11,049 nucleotides of DNA from Methanomicrobiales archaeon. GTDB lineage: Archaea; Halobacteriota; Methanomicrobia; Methanomicrobiales; JACTUA01. The notes under the pieces were generated by a model, which was not told where the DNA came from, did not search any database, and saw nothing but the letters and a program-made list of their open reading frames with translations. The position numbers and the translations under genes are program-made. The stretch spans positions 1 to 11,049 of the forward strand of contig JAJRDF010000025.1 in assembly GCA_028678555.1 (NCBI GenBank), written 5' to 3'. Below are positions 6,025-11,049 of this stretch, one piece after another (the first letter of the stretch is position 1; each line of letters starts with the position of its first letter).

Positions 6025-7356
6025 ATGAGAGAACAACCTACGAGCGCCTCTATTCTGAAGAAGATCAAGGATCAGGATGTGAAGTTCCTGCGCCTGCAGT
6101 TCTGCGATATCCAGGGCCAGCCCAAGAACGTGGCGGTCCCGGCAGAACAGGCCGAGAAAGCCCTCACGCAGGGGATCTGGTTTGATGGCTCCTCCATCGA
6201 GGGATTCGCCCGGATCGAGGAATCGGACATGATCCTCAAGCCGGACCCGGCCACCTACTCGATCCTGCCCTGGCGACCCACCAACTCCAAGGTGGCGAGG
6301 ATGATCTGCGATGTGTACACGTACGATGAGAAGCCCTACATCGGGGATCCGCGCTACATCCTGAAGCGAACCCTGGAACAGGCCCAGAAGATGGGGTACG
6401 TCTTCAACACCGGCCCGGAACTGGAGTTCTTCCTCTTCAAGATGGTGGACGGGAAACCCTCCCTGGTCCCCCAGGACTCGGGCGCTTACTTTGACTTTGC
6501 CCCCATCGATCTCGCGGAGAATGTGCGGCGGGATATCGTACAGGCCCTGGAGGAGATGGGCTTCGAGATCGAGGCTTCCCACCACGAGGTCGCGGCAGGG
6601 CAGCACGAGATCGACTTCAAGTACAGCGATGCCCTCCACACCGCGGACAACGTGATCACGTACCGGATCGCGACAAAGACCATCGCGCTGCAGCAGGGCC
6701 TGCACGCCACCTTCATGGCCAAACCACTCTTTGGGATCAACGGGAGCGGCATGCATACCCACTGCTCTCTCGCCAAGGGAGGGAAGAACGCATTCTATGA
6801 CCCGAACAAGCCCCGGGGGCTCTCCGACCTTTCGCTGCATTTCATCGGGGGACTCCTCAGGCACGTGAAGGGGATCACCCGGGTGGCCAACCCCACCATC
6901 AATTCGTACAAGCGGCTGGTGCCGGGCTACGAGGCCCCCGTGTACATCAGCTGGTCGGTAACCAACCGCTCGGCCCTGATCCGGGTGCCCGCCGCCCGGG
7001 GCAACTCCACCCGCACCGAGTTCCGGTCGCCTGACCCCATGTGCAACCCGTACCTGACCTTTGCCTGCATGCTGGCAGCCGGCCTGGACGGGATCAGGAA
7101 CAAGATCTCCCCGCCCGCCAGCACCGATACGAACATCTACCACCTCACCGACCGGGAACGGAAACGGAGAAAGATCGATACCCTCCCCGCCGATCTCCCT
7201 TCGGCGATGCGGGAACTCGCGAAGGACAAGATCCTGGCAGAGACCCTGGGTCCCCATATCATAGAGAACCTGGAGCGGATCACCACCATGGAGTGGGATT
7301 CCTTCCGCACCGCCGTCCATGGCTGGGAACACACCCAGTACCTGGACCGGTACTGA
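6025..7356 (+). CDS. glnA: glutamine synthetase, type I-alpha
   Basis: A 443-residue cytoplasmic enzyme that joins ammonia to glutamate using ATP. Signatures in order: WFDGSSIEGF (52-61), the metal ligands in GPELEFFLF (E132, E134), HEVAAGQHEIDFKY (187-200), the glutamate and ATP site GINGSGMHTHCSL (H244), the flap GYEAP (301-305), NRSALIRVP and RTEFRSPDP (E332, R334). The region where GSI-beta carries its adenylylated tyrosine reads TNIYHLTD and lacks the usual site, and the length fits GSI-alpha. R63 in GFARIEESDM aligns with the arginine used for glutamine feedback inhibition in Bacillus-type enzymes, so direct feedback control is likely. The start ATG has GTGATC (6017-6022) just upstream, matching the distal part of AGGAGGTGATC. 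It is divergent from the glutamate synthase operon, with which it forms the GS-GOGAT cycle. Confidence 0.97.
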   Translation: MREQPTSASILKKIKDQDVKFLRLQFCDIQGQPKNVAVPAEQAEKALTQGIWFDGSSIEGFARIEESDMILKPDPATYSILPWRPTNSKVARMICDVYTYDEKPYIGDPRYILKRTLEQAQKMGYVFNTGPELEFFLFKMVDGKPSLVPQDSGAYFDFAPIDLAENVRRDIVQALEEMGFEIEASHHEVAAGQHEIDFKYSDALHTADNVITYRIATKTIALQQGLHATFMAKPLFGINGSGMHTHCSLAKGGKNAFYDPNKPRGLSDLSLHFIGGLLRHVKGITRVANPTINSYKRLVPGYEAPVYISWSVTNRSALIRVPAARGNSTRTEFRSPDPMCNPYLTFACMLAAGLDGIRNKISPPASTDTNIYHLTDRERKRRKIDTLPADLPSAMRELAKDKILAETLGPHIIENLERITTMEWDSFRTAVHGWEHTQYLDRY

Positions 7357-7360
7357 ACTC

Positions 7361-7380
7361 TCCTTTTTCCCCTTCTTTTC
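7361..7380 (+). terminator. T-rich terminator after glnA
   Basis: Immediately after the glnA stop, T runs at 7364-7368, 7373-7374 and 7376-7379 form a pyrimidine tract typical of archaeal termination. Confidence 0.6.
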
Positions 7381-7384
7381 CGCG

Positions 7385-7439
7385 TGCTCCTGCCGCCCCA
7401 CCCTGCGGGAGCAGTCTTCGAATACCATGAGTCGGTATT
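7385..7439 (+). repeat. two hairpins in the glnA 3' region
   Basis: The first hairpin pairs TGCTCC (7385-7390) with GGAGCA (7408-7413), with three further G-C pairs inside across a bulge. The second pairs AATACC (7421-7426) with GGTATT (7434-7439) around a 7-base loop and is followed by one more T. They could stabilise the 3' end of the glnA transcript or act as a second terminator. Confidence 0.45.
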
Positions 7440-7462
7440 TCGTATGTGCTGATTACTGGTGA

Positions 7463-7500
7463 GACGCTCCCGGGGGCTCCGCCCCCGCCGCGTGGGCGTC
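7463..7500 (+). repeat. palindromic dispersed repeat, copy B
   Basis: The outer arms GACGC (7463-7467) and GCGTC (7496-7500) pair. An inner 7-base stem, CGGGGGC (7471-7477) with GCCCCCG (7481-7487), closes a 3-base loop. It is the inverted counterpart of 1268-1312 and shares GACGCTCC and GCGTGGGCGTC with it. The inner stem sequences differ between copies yet both stay paired. It lies 106 bases beyond the glnA stop codon. Confidence 0.75.
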
Positions 7501-7577
7501 CCCCACCGGTTTCCTGTCACAAGAAGATCCCAGAAGAAAAACACCGAACACCGACTATCCGCACTTGGGGAGGGACC

Positions 7578-7600
7578 GGGAAGGGGCAGAGCCCCCTCCC
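7578..7600 (+). repeat. G/C-rich hairpin between glnA and amt
   Basis: GGGAAGGGGC (7578-7587) pairs with GCCCCCTCCC (7591-7600) with one mismatch and a 3-base AGA loop. No gene is apparent in 7501-7637; this hairpin and a short tandem AACACCG repeat near 7540-7553 are all I see there. Confidence 0.5.
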
Positions 7601-7637
7601 GCACGACCTGTACATTGTTCATTCCTGAAAAGATAGA

Positions 7638-7645
7638 TTTAAATA
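7638..7645 (+). promoter_or_regulatory. TATA box of amt-glnK operon
   Basis: TTTAAATA is a near-consensus archaeal box with a purine-rich stretch (GAAAAGATAGA) upstream where BRE is expected. It predicts a transcript start near 7667 and a leader of about 118 bases. Confidence 0.7.
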
Positions 7646-7649
7646 GCGT

Positions 7650-7663
7650 GGAAGCTAACTTCC
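7650..7663. promoter_or_regulatory. NrpR operator of amt-glnK operon (exact match)
   Basis: GGAA-GCTAAC-TTCC matches the NrpR operator GGAA-N6-TTCC exactly; the arms extend to GGAAG and CTTCC. It begins 4 bases after the TATA box, between it and the expected start site, which is a classic repressor position. This predicts that the operon is silent under ammonium sufficiency. Confidence 0.75.
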
Positions 7664-7689
7664 TTCCTGCCTCACAGGGATGTGCATAC

Positions 7690-7779
7690 ATGACTGCCTT
7701 AAGAATACGGGAAGAGATTATCGGGGTGAATCACCGTGCCCGGACGGCCGGGAGCTCCCCCGGAGCCGGTGATAGGTGA
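7690..7779 (+). CDS. possible 29-residue leader peptide ahead of amt
   Basis: An ATG at 7690 opens a 29-codon frame (MTALRIREEIIGVNHRARTA then GSSPGAGDR) that ends TGA at 7777-7779, 6 bases before the amt start. It lies wholly in the predicted leader and its stop overlaps the amt ribosome binding site. GGGATGTG upstream is a weak binding site. Translation could influence amt expression, but the frame may also be chance. Confidence 0.25.
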   Translation: MTALRIREEIIGVNHRARTAGSSPGAGDR

Positions 7780-7782
7780 TAG
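7725..7782 (+). promoter_or_regulatory. structured amt leader with duplicated ribosome binding site
   Basis: GGTGATA occurs twice in tandem (7768-7774 and 7775-7781), the second copy being the amt Shine-Dalgarno site. ATCACC at 7730-7735 is complementary to either copy and also to a local GGTGA (7725-7729). A C/G-rich hairpin (about 7744-7768, CGGC and CGGG pairing with CCCG and GCCG) lies between. Alternating pairings could hide or expose the ribosome binding site. Confidence 0.35.
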
Positions 7783-7784
7783 TT

Positions 7785-8990
7785 ATGGTACTGGATAGTG
7801 GTGATACGGCATGGATTCTGGCCGCGACGGCGCTTGTCATGCTCATGACGCCCGGCGTGGGATTCTTCTACGGCGGCATGGTCCGGCGCAAGAACGTCAT
7901 CTCCATGATCGCCCTCTCGTTCATCGCCTTTGCCCTGGTCAGCATCCAGTGGGTGCTCTTCGGGTACAGCCTCTCCTTCGGTCCTGACATCAGCGGGCTG
8001 ATTGGCGGGCTGGGCCTGGCCGGCCTCATTGGAGTCGGGCAGGATCCCTCAGGAACATCCACCATTCCGGCGCTGGCCTTCATGATGTACCAGCTGGTCT
8101 TTGCCACGGTGACCCTGGCCATCCTGACCTCGGTCTTTGCCGAGCGGGTGAAGATCTCGGCCTTTCTTGTCTTTGGCCTCCTCTGGACCACACTGGTCTA
8201 TGACCCGCTGGCCCACTGGGTCTGGGGCGGGGGCTGGCTCGCCGGTCTAGGTGCACTGGACTTTGCCGGCGGGACAGTTGTCCACATCTCGGCAGGCTTC
8301 TCGGCGCTGGCCATCGCACTCGTTATTGGCAAGAGGAGGGGCTTCGGGGTCCATACCATGGAGCCTGCCAACATCCCGATGGCCCTCCTGGGGGCAGCCC
8401 TGCTCTGGTTCGGCTGGTTCGGGTTCAATGCAGGCAGCGCCCTTGCGGCCAACGGCCTCGCTGCCAACGCGTTCGTGGTCACAAACACCGCCGCCGCTGC
8501 CGGGGCCCTGGCATGGATGGCTGCATCCTGGTACCATGGCCGGCCGGCTTCGCTGGGCGTGGTATCCGGTGCCGTTGCCGGTCTCGTGGCAATTACTCCG
8601 GCCGCCGGGTACGTGACCCCACTCGCCGCCATCATCATCGGCGCCGTGGCAGGGATCTTCTGCTACATGATGATGCTGCTCCGGATCCAGAAAGGGCTGG
8701 ACGAGTCCCTGGACGCCTGGTCCATCCATGGCATGGGTGGCGTCTGGGGGGCTCTGGCAGTGGGCATCTTTGCCTCTGCCACGGTGAACTCTTACACGGG
8801 TCTCCTCTCCGGGAACGTGGCCCAGTTCACGGCCCAGATCGTGGCTGTGGTAGTATCAGTGGGATACGCCTTCGTGGTCTCCTATGTCCTGGCACGGGTC
8901 GTGGATGCCACCATCGGCCTCCGTGTGACGGAAAACGAAGAGTACGTGGGCCTGGACATCTCCCAGCACGGGGAGAGGACACAGGGGTGA
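7785..8990 (+). CDS. amtB: ammonium transporter, Amt family
   Basis: A 401-residue polytopic membrane protein that conducts ammonium across the cytoplasmic membrane. It shows DSGDTAWILAATALVMLMTP (4-23) at the first membrane helix and GFFYGGMVRRKN. The conserved Asp140 is in YDPLAHWVWGGG, the pore twin histidines are H167 (GGTVVHISAG) and H315 (SIHGMGGVWG), and the cytoplasmic tail GLDISQHGE is the segment PII contacts in related systems. About eleven hydrophobic segments fit the family. ATG 7785 is preferred over GTG 7776 because GGTGAT (7775-7780) then acts as binding site. GlnK follows after 9 bases, the usual pairing. The N-terminus has no evident cleaved signal peptide. Confidence 0.96.
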   Translation: MVLDSGDTAWILAATALVMLMTPGVGFFYGGMVRRKNVISMIALSFIAFALVSIQWVLFGYSLSFGPDISGLIGGLGLAGLIGVGQDPSGTSTIPALAFMMYQLVFATVTLAILTSVFAERVKISAFLVFGLLWTTLVYDPLAHWVWGGGWLAGLGALDFAGGTVVHISAGFSALAIALVIGKRRGFGVHTMEPANIPMALLGAALLWFGWFGFNAGSALAANGLAANAFVVTNTAAAAGALAWMAASWYHGRPASLGVVSGAVAGLVAITPAAGYVTPLAAIIIGAVAGIFCYMMMLLRIQKGLDESLDAWSIHGMGGVWGALAVGIFASATVNSYTGLLSGNVAQFTAQIVAVVVSVGYAFVVSYVLARVVDATIGLRVTENEEYVGLDISQHGERTQG

Positions 8991-8999
8991 GGTGACACC

Positions 9000-9329
9000 A
9001 TGAAGATGATACAGGCCATCATCCGGCCGGAGAAACTGGACGACGTGAAACACGCGCTGGAGGAGAAGGGCTACATCGCCCTGACTGTCATCGATGTGAA
9101 GGGCCGGGGCGAGCAGAAGGGGATCACCCTCCAGTACCGGGGGAAGAAGGTGGAGGTGGACCTCCTCCCCAAGGTGAAGATCGAGGTGGTGATGAAGGAC
9201 GATGAGGTAGAATCCGCCATTGCCACGATCCGGGCATCCGCCCGTACCGGGAAGATCGGAGACGGGAAGATCTTCGTCCTCCCGGTCGAGATGATGGCAC
9301 GGGTCAGGACCGATGAGGTCTGGACCTGA
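9000..9329 (+). CDS. glnK: nitrogen regulatory protein PII
   Basis: A 109-residue PII protein, which binds ATP/ADP and 2-oxoglutarate and controls ammonium transport by plugging Amt. It begins MKMIQAIIRPEKLDDVKHAL. The T-loop runs about 36-56 (RGEQKGITLQYRGKKVEVDL), K58 lies in LLPKVKIEVV, and the C-terminal signature ARTGKIGDGKIFVLP (81-95) is intact, with R101 and R103 near the end. The uridylylated Tyr51 of enteric PII is replaced by Val, while Tyr46 is kept, so uridylylation at that site is not possible. A strong site GAGGTGA spans the amt stop, and the 9-base gap suggests coupled translation. It is placed after amt and shares its NrpR-type promoter. The last 35 bases are duplicated just downstream. 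Confidence 0.96.
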   Translation: MKMIQAIIRPEKLDDVKHALEEKGYIALTVIDVKGRGEQKGITLQYRGKKVEVDLLPKVKIEVVMKDDEVESAIATIRASARTGKIGDGKIFVLPVEMMARVRTDEVWT

Positions 9330-9345
9330 CCTGGCACGGGTCAGG
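9325..9345 (+). terminator. hairpin at the junction of the duplicated glnK tail
   Basis: CCTGACC (9325-9331) and GGTCAGG (9339-9345) are perfect 7-base arms around TGGCACG. The hairpin exists only because the two copies are joined; the left arm overlaps the glnK stop codon. It may affect the 3' end of the amt-glnK transcript. Confidence 0.4.
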
Positions 9346-9366
9346 ACGGATGAAGTCTGGACCTGA
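9332..9366 (+). pseudogene. 35-base stub repeating the 3' end of glnK
   Basis: Positions 9332-9366 repeat 9295-9329 with only two differences, C to G at 9348 and G to A at 9357. Read in the matching frame the stub encodes ARVRTDEVWT and a TGA, and both changes are silent third-base changes. The offset is 37 bases, so it is out of frame with glnK. It looks like the tail of a lost second glnK, or a duplication that later diverged. Confidence 0.7.
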
Positions 9367-9385
9367 TCCACTCCTCACCGGTCAC

Positions 9386-9399
9386 TTTTTATTTCTTTT
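9386..9399 (+). terminator. T-rich terminator after amt-glnK
   Basis: TTTTTATTTCTTTT lies 57 bases past the glnK stop and is the strongest T tract in the area, a typical archaeal termination signal. Confidence 0.65.
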
Positions 9400-9625
9400 C
9401 CCTTCAGTCCACCTGGTGATCCAGGGACTTTGCGGCCGGACTCATCCGGGCGGGATGGACCCGGGCGGGTCACGGAATCCAGGGTTTCGAAGCGGCAGAA
9501 AAGGCTCATCACTGCGGATGCTGCCCGGCACGTGCAGATTGTCCCTGCCGGGCTGAACCTGAGACACCCTCCGGGATATGCACCGTGCCGCAGGATCAGC
9601 GGCACTGCGCACTCTGCCGGGAGGT
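9400..9625 (-). ncRNA. candidate small RNA region, no coding gene seen
   Basis: No frame here looks coding on either strand. A minus-strand TATA-like box (9648-9655) and an NrpR-like site (9626-9639) point into it, predicting a transcript start near 9627. A perfect 8-base inverted repeat, GCCCGGCA (9523-9530) with TGCCGGGC (9546-9553), and a smaller dyad GACCC/GGGTC near 9468-9481 could fold in such an RNA. No clear minus-strand T tract marks its end. Without expression data this remains a hypothesis, and the region may simply be empty. Confidence 0.25.
9523..9553. repeat. perfect 8-base inverted repeat
   Basis: GCCCGGCA at 9523-9530 and TGCCGGGC at 9546-9553 enclose a 15-base loop. It is the strongest dyad in the gap between glnK and the small hypothetical gene. 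Confidence 0.6.
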
Positions 9626-9655
9626 AGAAGTGTGTTTCCTATCAAGCTATTTAAT
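9626..9655 (-). promoter_or_regulatory. minus-strand TATA-like box with NrpR-like site
   Basis: On the minus strand ATTAAATA (9655-9648) is followed after 8 bases by GGAA-ACACAC-TTCT (9639-9626), a one-mismatch version of GGAA-N6-TTCC. The 8-base spacing equals that between TATA box and operator at glnA. A single one-mismatch site is expected by chance in a few kilobases, so the pairing with a TATA box is the main evidence. Confidence 0.35.
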
Positions 9656-9689
9656 AGTTTCTTTTTATGGCCTGCGCGGGGGGATCCCT

Positions 9690-9998
9690 TCAGTCGTTCC
9701 CCTGGGGTTCCCACTCCAGGAGAAGCGAGCCGAAGATCACCTTCTCCAGCACCTGGGAAACGTACTTGACCTTCTGGGTATGCTCCATGTCCTCGTACCG
9801 GTGGATGTCGGCGTATACCTGGATACGGATCAGGGCAAACCGGAGATGGTCCAGGGTTTCCTCGTCGAATCCCTGGGTCTCGAGGAAGATGGGTTCCACC
9901 AGGTCCGGGAGCCGGTTGATGTCATCGAAGCAGGTGACGATGGAGTCATAGACAGGAAGGGGCGTACCGGTTCCCGCCAGGATGCGTGCATGGTCCAT
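9690..9998 (-). CDS. small acidic hypothetical protein downstream of Mrp
   Basis: A 102-residue protein I do not recognise. It begins MDHARILAGTGTPLPVYDSI and continues with a run rich in Asp, Glu and Leu (about 24-60) that looks helical. A second helical stretch around 64-95 contains DIHRYEDMEHTQKVKYVSQV. There is one cysteine and neither a signal peptide nor a membrane segment. The start ATG directly abuts the mrp stop (TAG at 9999-10001), with GAGGGA in the end of mrp as binding site, so the two genes are surely cotranscribed and probably coupled. Codon use matches the host. A role connected with Mrp is suggested by position only. Confidence 0.8.
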   Translation of the reverse strand: MDHARILAGTGTPLPVYDSIVTCFDDINRLPDLVEPIFLETQGFDEETLDHLRFALIRIQVYADIHRYEDMEHTQKVKYVSQVLEKVIFGSLLLEWEPQGND

Positions 9999-10892
9999 CT
10001 ATCCCTCGACCACTTTCACCAGGTTCTCCATCACCGCGTCCACGGCCTTCCAGGTGGGATTCTCGGCGCCCCGCCTGATCACGAAGGGCCTGCCTTCGTC
10101 ACCGGCCTTACGCATCTCGGGGTCCACAGGGATGGCCCCCAGAAAGGGGACACCCATCTCCTCCGCCGCCCGCTTCCCGCCACCTTCGCCGAAGAGGTCG
10201 ATCTCCTTCCCGCAGTGGGGGCAGACCATGCCGCTCATGTTCTCGATGATCCCGAGGACCCGGAACCCCATCTTCTCCACGAACTTCACCGCCTTGCGGG
10301 AATCCACGGTGGAGACTTCCTGCGGGGTTGTCACGACCACCGCTCCGGTGACGTTGGGGGCCAGCTGGCCGATGGAGAGGGCCTCGTCGCCGGTTCCCGG
10401 CGGCAGGTCCACCACCAGGTAGTCAAGTTCACCCCAGTTCACCTCTTCCAGGAACTGCCGGATTGCCGCCATCTTCATGGGGCCCCGCCAGATGATAGGG
10501 GTACTCACGTCAGGCAGCAGGAATGCCATGGACATGGCGGAGAGGGAGCCGGTGATCCGTATCGGCTCGATCAGATTCCCCAGCGTAGTCAGCTTCCGGT
10601 CCTGGATCCCCAGCATGATGGGGATGTTGGGGCCATGGATATCCAGGTCCAGGATCCCTGTCTGGAAGCCATGGCTGGAGAGGGCATAGGCCAGGTTCAC
10701 GGCGACCGTGGACTTGCCCACCCCACCCTTCCCCGAGAGAACGAGGATTACATGCTTCACGTCGATCTTTGCCTTCGGGGGGAGGCCACTGCACTCCTGG
10801 GTGTTCGGATCACGGGACGGACAGGTCTCGCAGACGCCGTTGCATCCTTCCGGGGCCGGTACCCCCGTCTTTGCTGCCTTCTTCTTGGACAT
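9999..10892 (-). CDS. mrp: Mrp/NBP35-family Fe-S cluster carrier ATPase
   Basis: A 297-residue cytoplasmic P-loop protein of the MinD/Mrp type that carries and transfers Fe-S clusters. The deviant Walker A motif SGKGGVGKST spans 53-62, DLDIHGPNIP is at 82-91, the switch region VVDLPPGTGDE at 160-170, and the signature CPHC (C224, C227), which binds a bridging cluster in the dimer, is followed by GKEIDLFGEGGG. An N-terminal cysteine cluster (C17, C21, C24, C34) precedes the ATPase domain; its spacing is looser than in eukaryotic Nbp35, but it suggests a second cluster. The ATG at 10892 has AGGAAC about 12 bases upstream. It is related to MinD and ParA, but the CPHC motif excludes those. Confidence 0.93.
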   Translation of the reverse strand: MSKKKAAKTGVPAPEGCNGVCETCPSRDPNTQECSGLPPKAKIDVKHVILVLSGKGGVGKSTVAVNLAYALSSHGFQTGILDLDIHGPNIPIMLGIQDRKLTTLGNLIEPIRITGSLSAMSMAFLLPDVSTPIIWRGPMKMAAIRQFLEEVNWGELDYLVVDLPPGTGDEALSIGQLAPNVTGAVVVTTPQEVSTVDSRKAVKFVEKMGFRVLGIIENMSGMVCPHCGKEIDLFGEGGGKRAAEEMGVPFLGAIPVDPEMRKAGDEGRPFVIRRGAENPTWKAVDAVMENLVKVVEG

Positions 10893-10952
10893 GGTCGCTC
10901 GTTCCTAGCTGGGGAGAATTCCTGTTTGCAGCACAAAATGTGACACCGGAGC

Positions 10953-10960
10953 ATGATAAA
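10953..10960 (-). promoter_or_regulatory. possible TATA box for mrp
   Basis: TTTATCAT on the minus strand lies about 61 bases upstream of the mrp start and would give a leader of nearly 40 bases. It differs from the consensus at two positions and is the best candidate in the gap. Confidence 0.3.
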
Positions 10961-10992
10961 GATGAGGTAGCCACCCTGCGGGAGGATGGATG

Positions 10993-11049
10993 ATGGGGGG
11001 TGGGATATTCACCAGAGACCGGCTCCGGCATATGATGCGGGAGGGAGCA
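10993..11049 (+). CDS. start of an unidentified plus-strand gene, cut by window end
   Basis: An ATG at 10993 opens a frame that runs to the window end without a stop, reading MGGGIFTRDRLRHMMREGA. GGGAGG at 10980-10985 gives a good binding site 7 bases upstream, and the codons (CGG, CTC, GAC) fit the host. ATG 10990 is an alternative in the same frame. ATG 10986 opens another frame that is also unbroken but has less typical codons. If real, the gene is divergent from mrp with a shared spacer of about 100 bases. Too little is visible to name it. Confidence 0.5.
   Translation, partial: MGGGIFTRDRLRHMMREGA

Noticed and set aside
5854..7428. Minus-strand open frame of 524 codons
   Set aside because: It is antisense to glnA; length alone is explained by G/C-rich third positions.
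9375..9605. Minus-strand 76-codon frame with GTG start below the NrpR-like site
   Set aside because: It has no ribosome binding site and composition like shadow frames; a non-coding transcript is the simpler reading.
9585..10943. Plus-strand open frame of 452 codons
   Set aside because: It is antisense to mrp and the small hypothetical gene and has no recognisable domain.
1..11049. CRISPR arrays, tRNA or rRNA genes, insertion sequences
   Set aside because: I found no regularly spaced repeats, no tRNA-like clover-leaf sequence and no transposase or terminal inverted repeats with target duplication.

Overview
The window most likely comes from a high-GC methanogenic archaeon of the Methanomicrobiales type (Methanoculleus-like; the order is an inference, no search was run). 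The case rests on an archaeal split glutamate synthase, an FrhB/FdhB-family (coenzyme F420) flavoprotein, archaeal TATA boxes, T-rich terminators, GGTGAT-type ribosome binding sites and a perfect NrpR-type operator. Arginine is written mostly as CGG in the core genes.

Layout. Positions 2-715 hold the 3' part of a SAM-dependent methyltransferase with different codon use from the rest and possibly of bacterial origin. Positions 716-1365 are poor in genes: a doubtful small minus-strand ORF ending in a C10A8 tract, a palindromic repeat and a terminator-like hairpin. Positions 1366-5750 are a tightly packed minus-strand operon, in transcription order glutaminase domain (GltB1), ferredoxin-FMN synthase domain (GltB2), GXGXG domain (GltB3) and an FrhB-like F420 oxidoreductase subunit. 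After a 274-base divergent promoter region comes glnA (type I-alpha glutamine synthetase) on the plus strand at 6025-7356. A 428-base spacer with several hairpins and a second copy of the palindromic repeat leads to an operon of ammonium transporter (7785-8990) and PII protein (9000-9329). A duplicated glnK tail, a T-rich terminator and a 290-base gap follow. The minus strand then carries a small acidic hypothetical protein (9690-9998) directly after an Mrp/NBP35 Fe-S carrier ATPase (9999-10892). The last bases probably begin another plus-strand gene.

How the genes work together. This is a nitrogen-assimilation island. Amt imports ammonium under PII control, GlnA makes glutamine, and the GltB1-B2-B3 complex makes glutamate from glutamine and 2-oxoglutarate. 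No gltD-like NAD(P)H subunit is present; the FrhB-like protein sits in its place, which suggests reduced F420 as electron donor. An exact GGAA-N6-TTCC site lies beside the TATA box of the amt operon. A one-mismatch version lies beside the TATA box between gltB and glnA. A third one-mismatch site beside a minus-strand TATA-like box points into the gene-free gap after glnK, where it could drive a nitrogen-regulated small RNA. The Mrp protein may serve assembly of the many Fe-S clusters in this organism, but nothing ties it specifically to the nitrogen genes.
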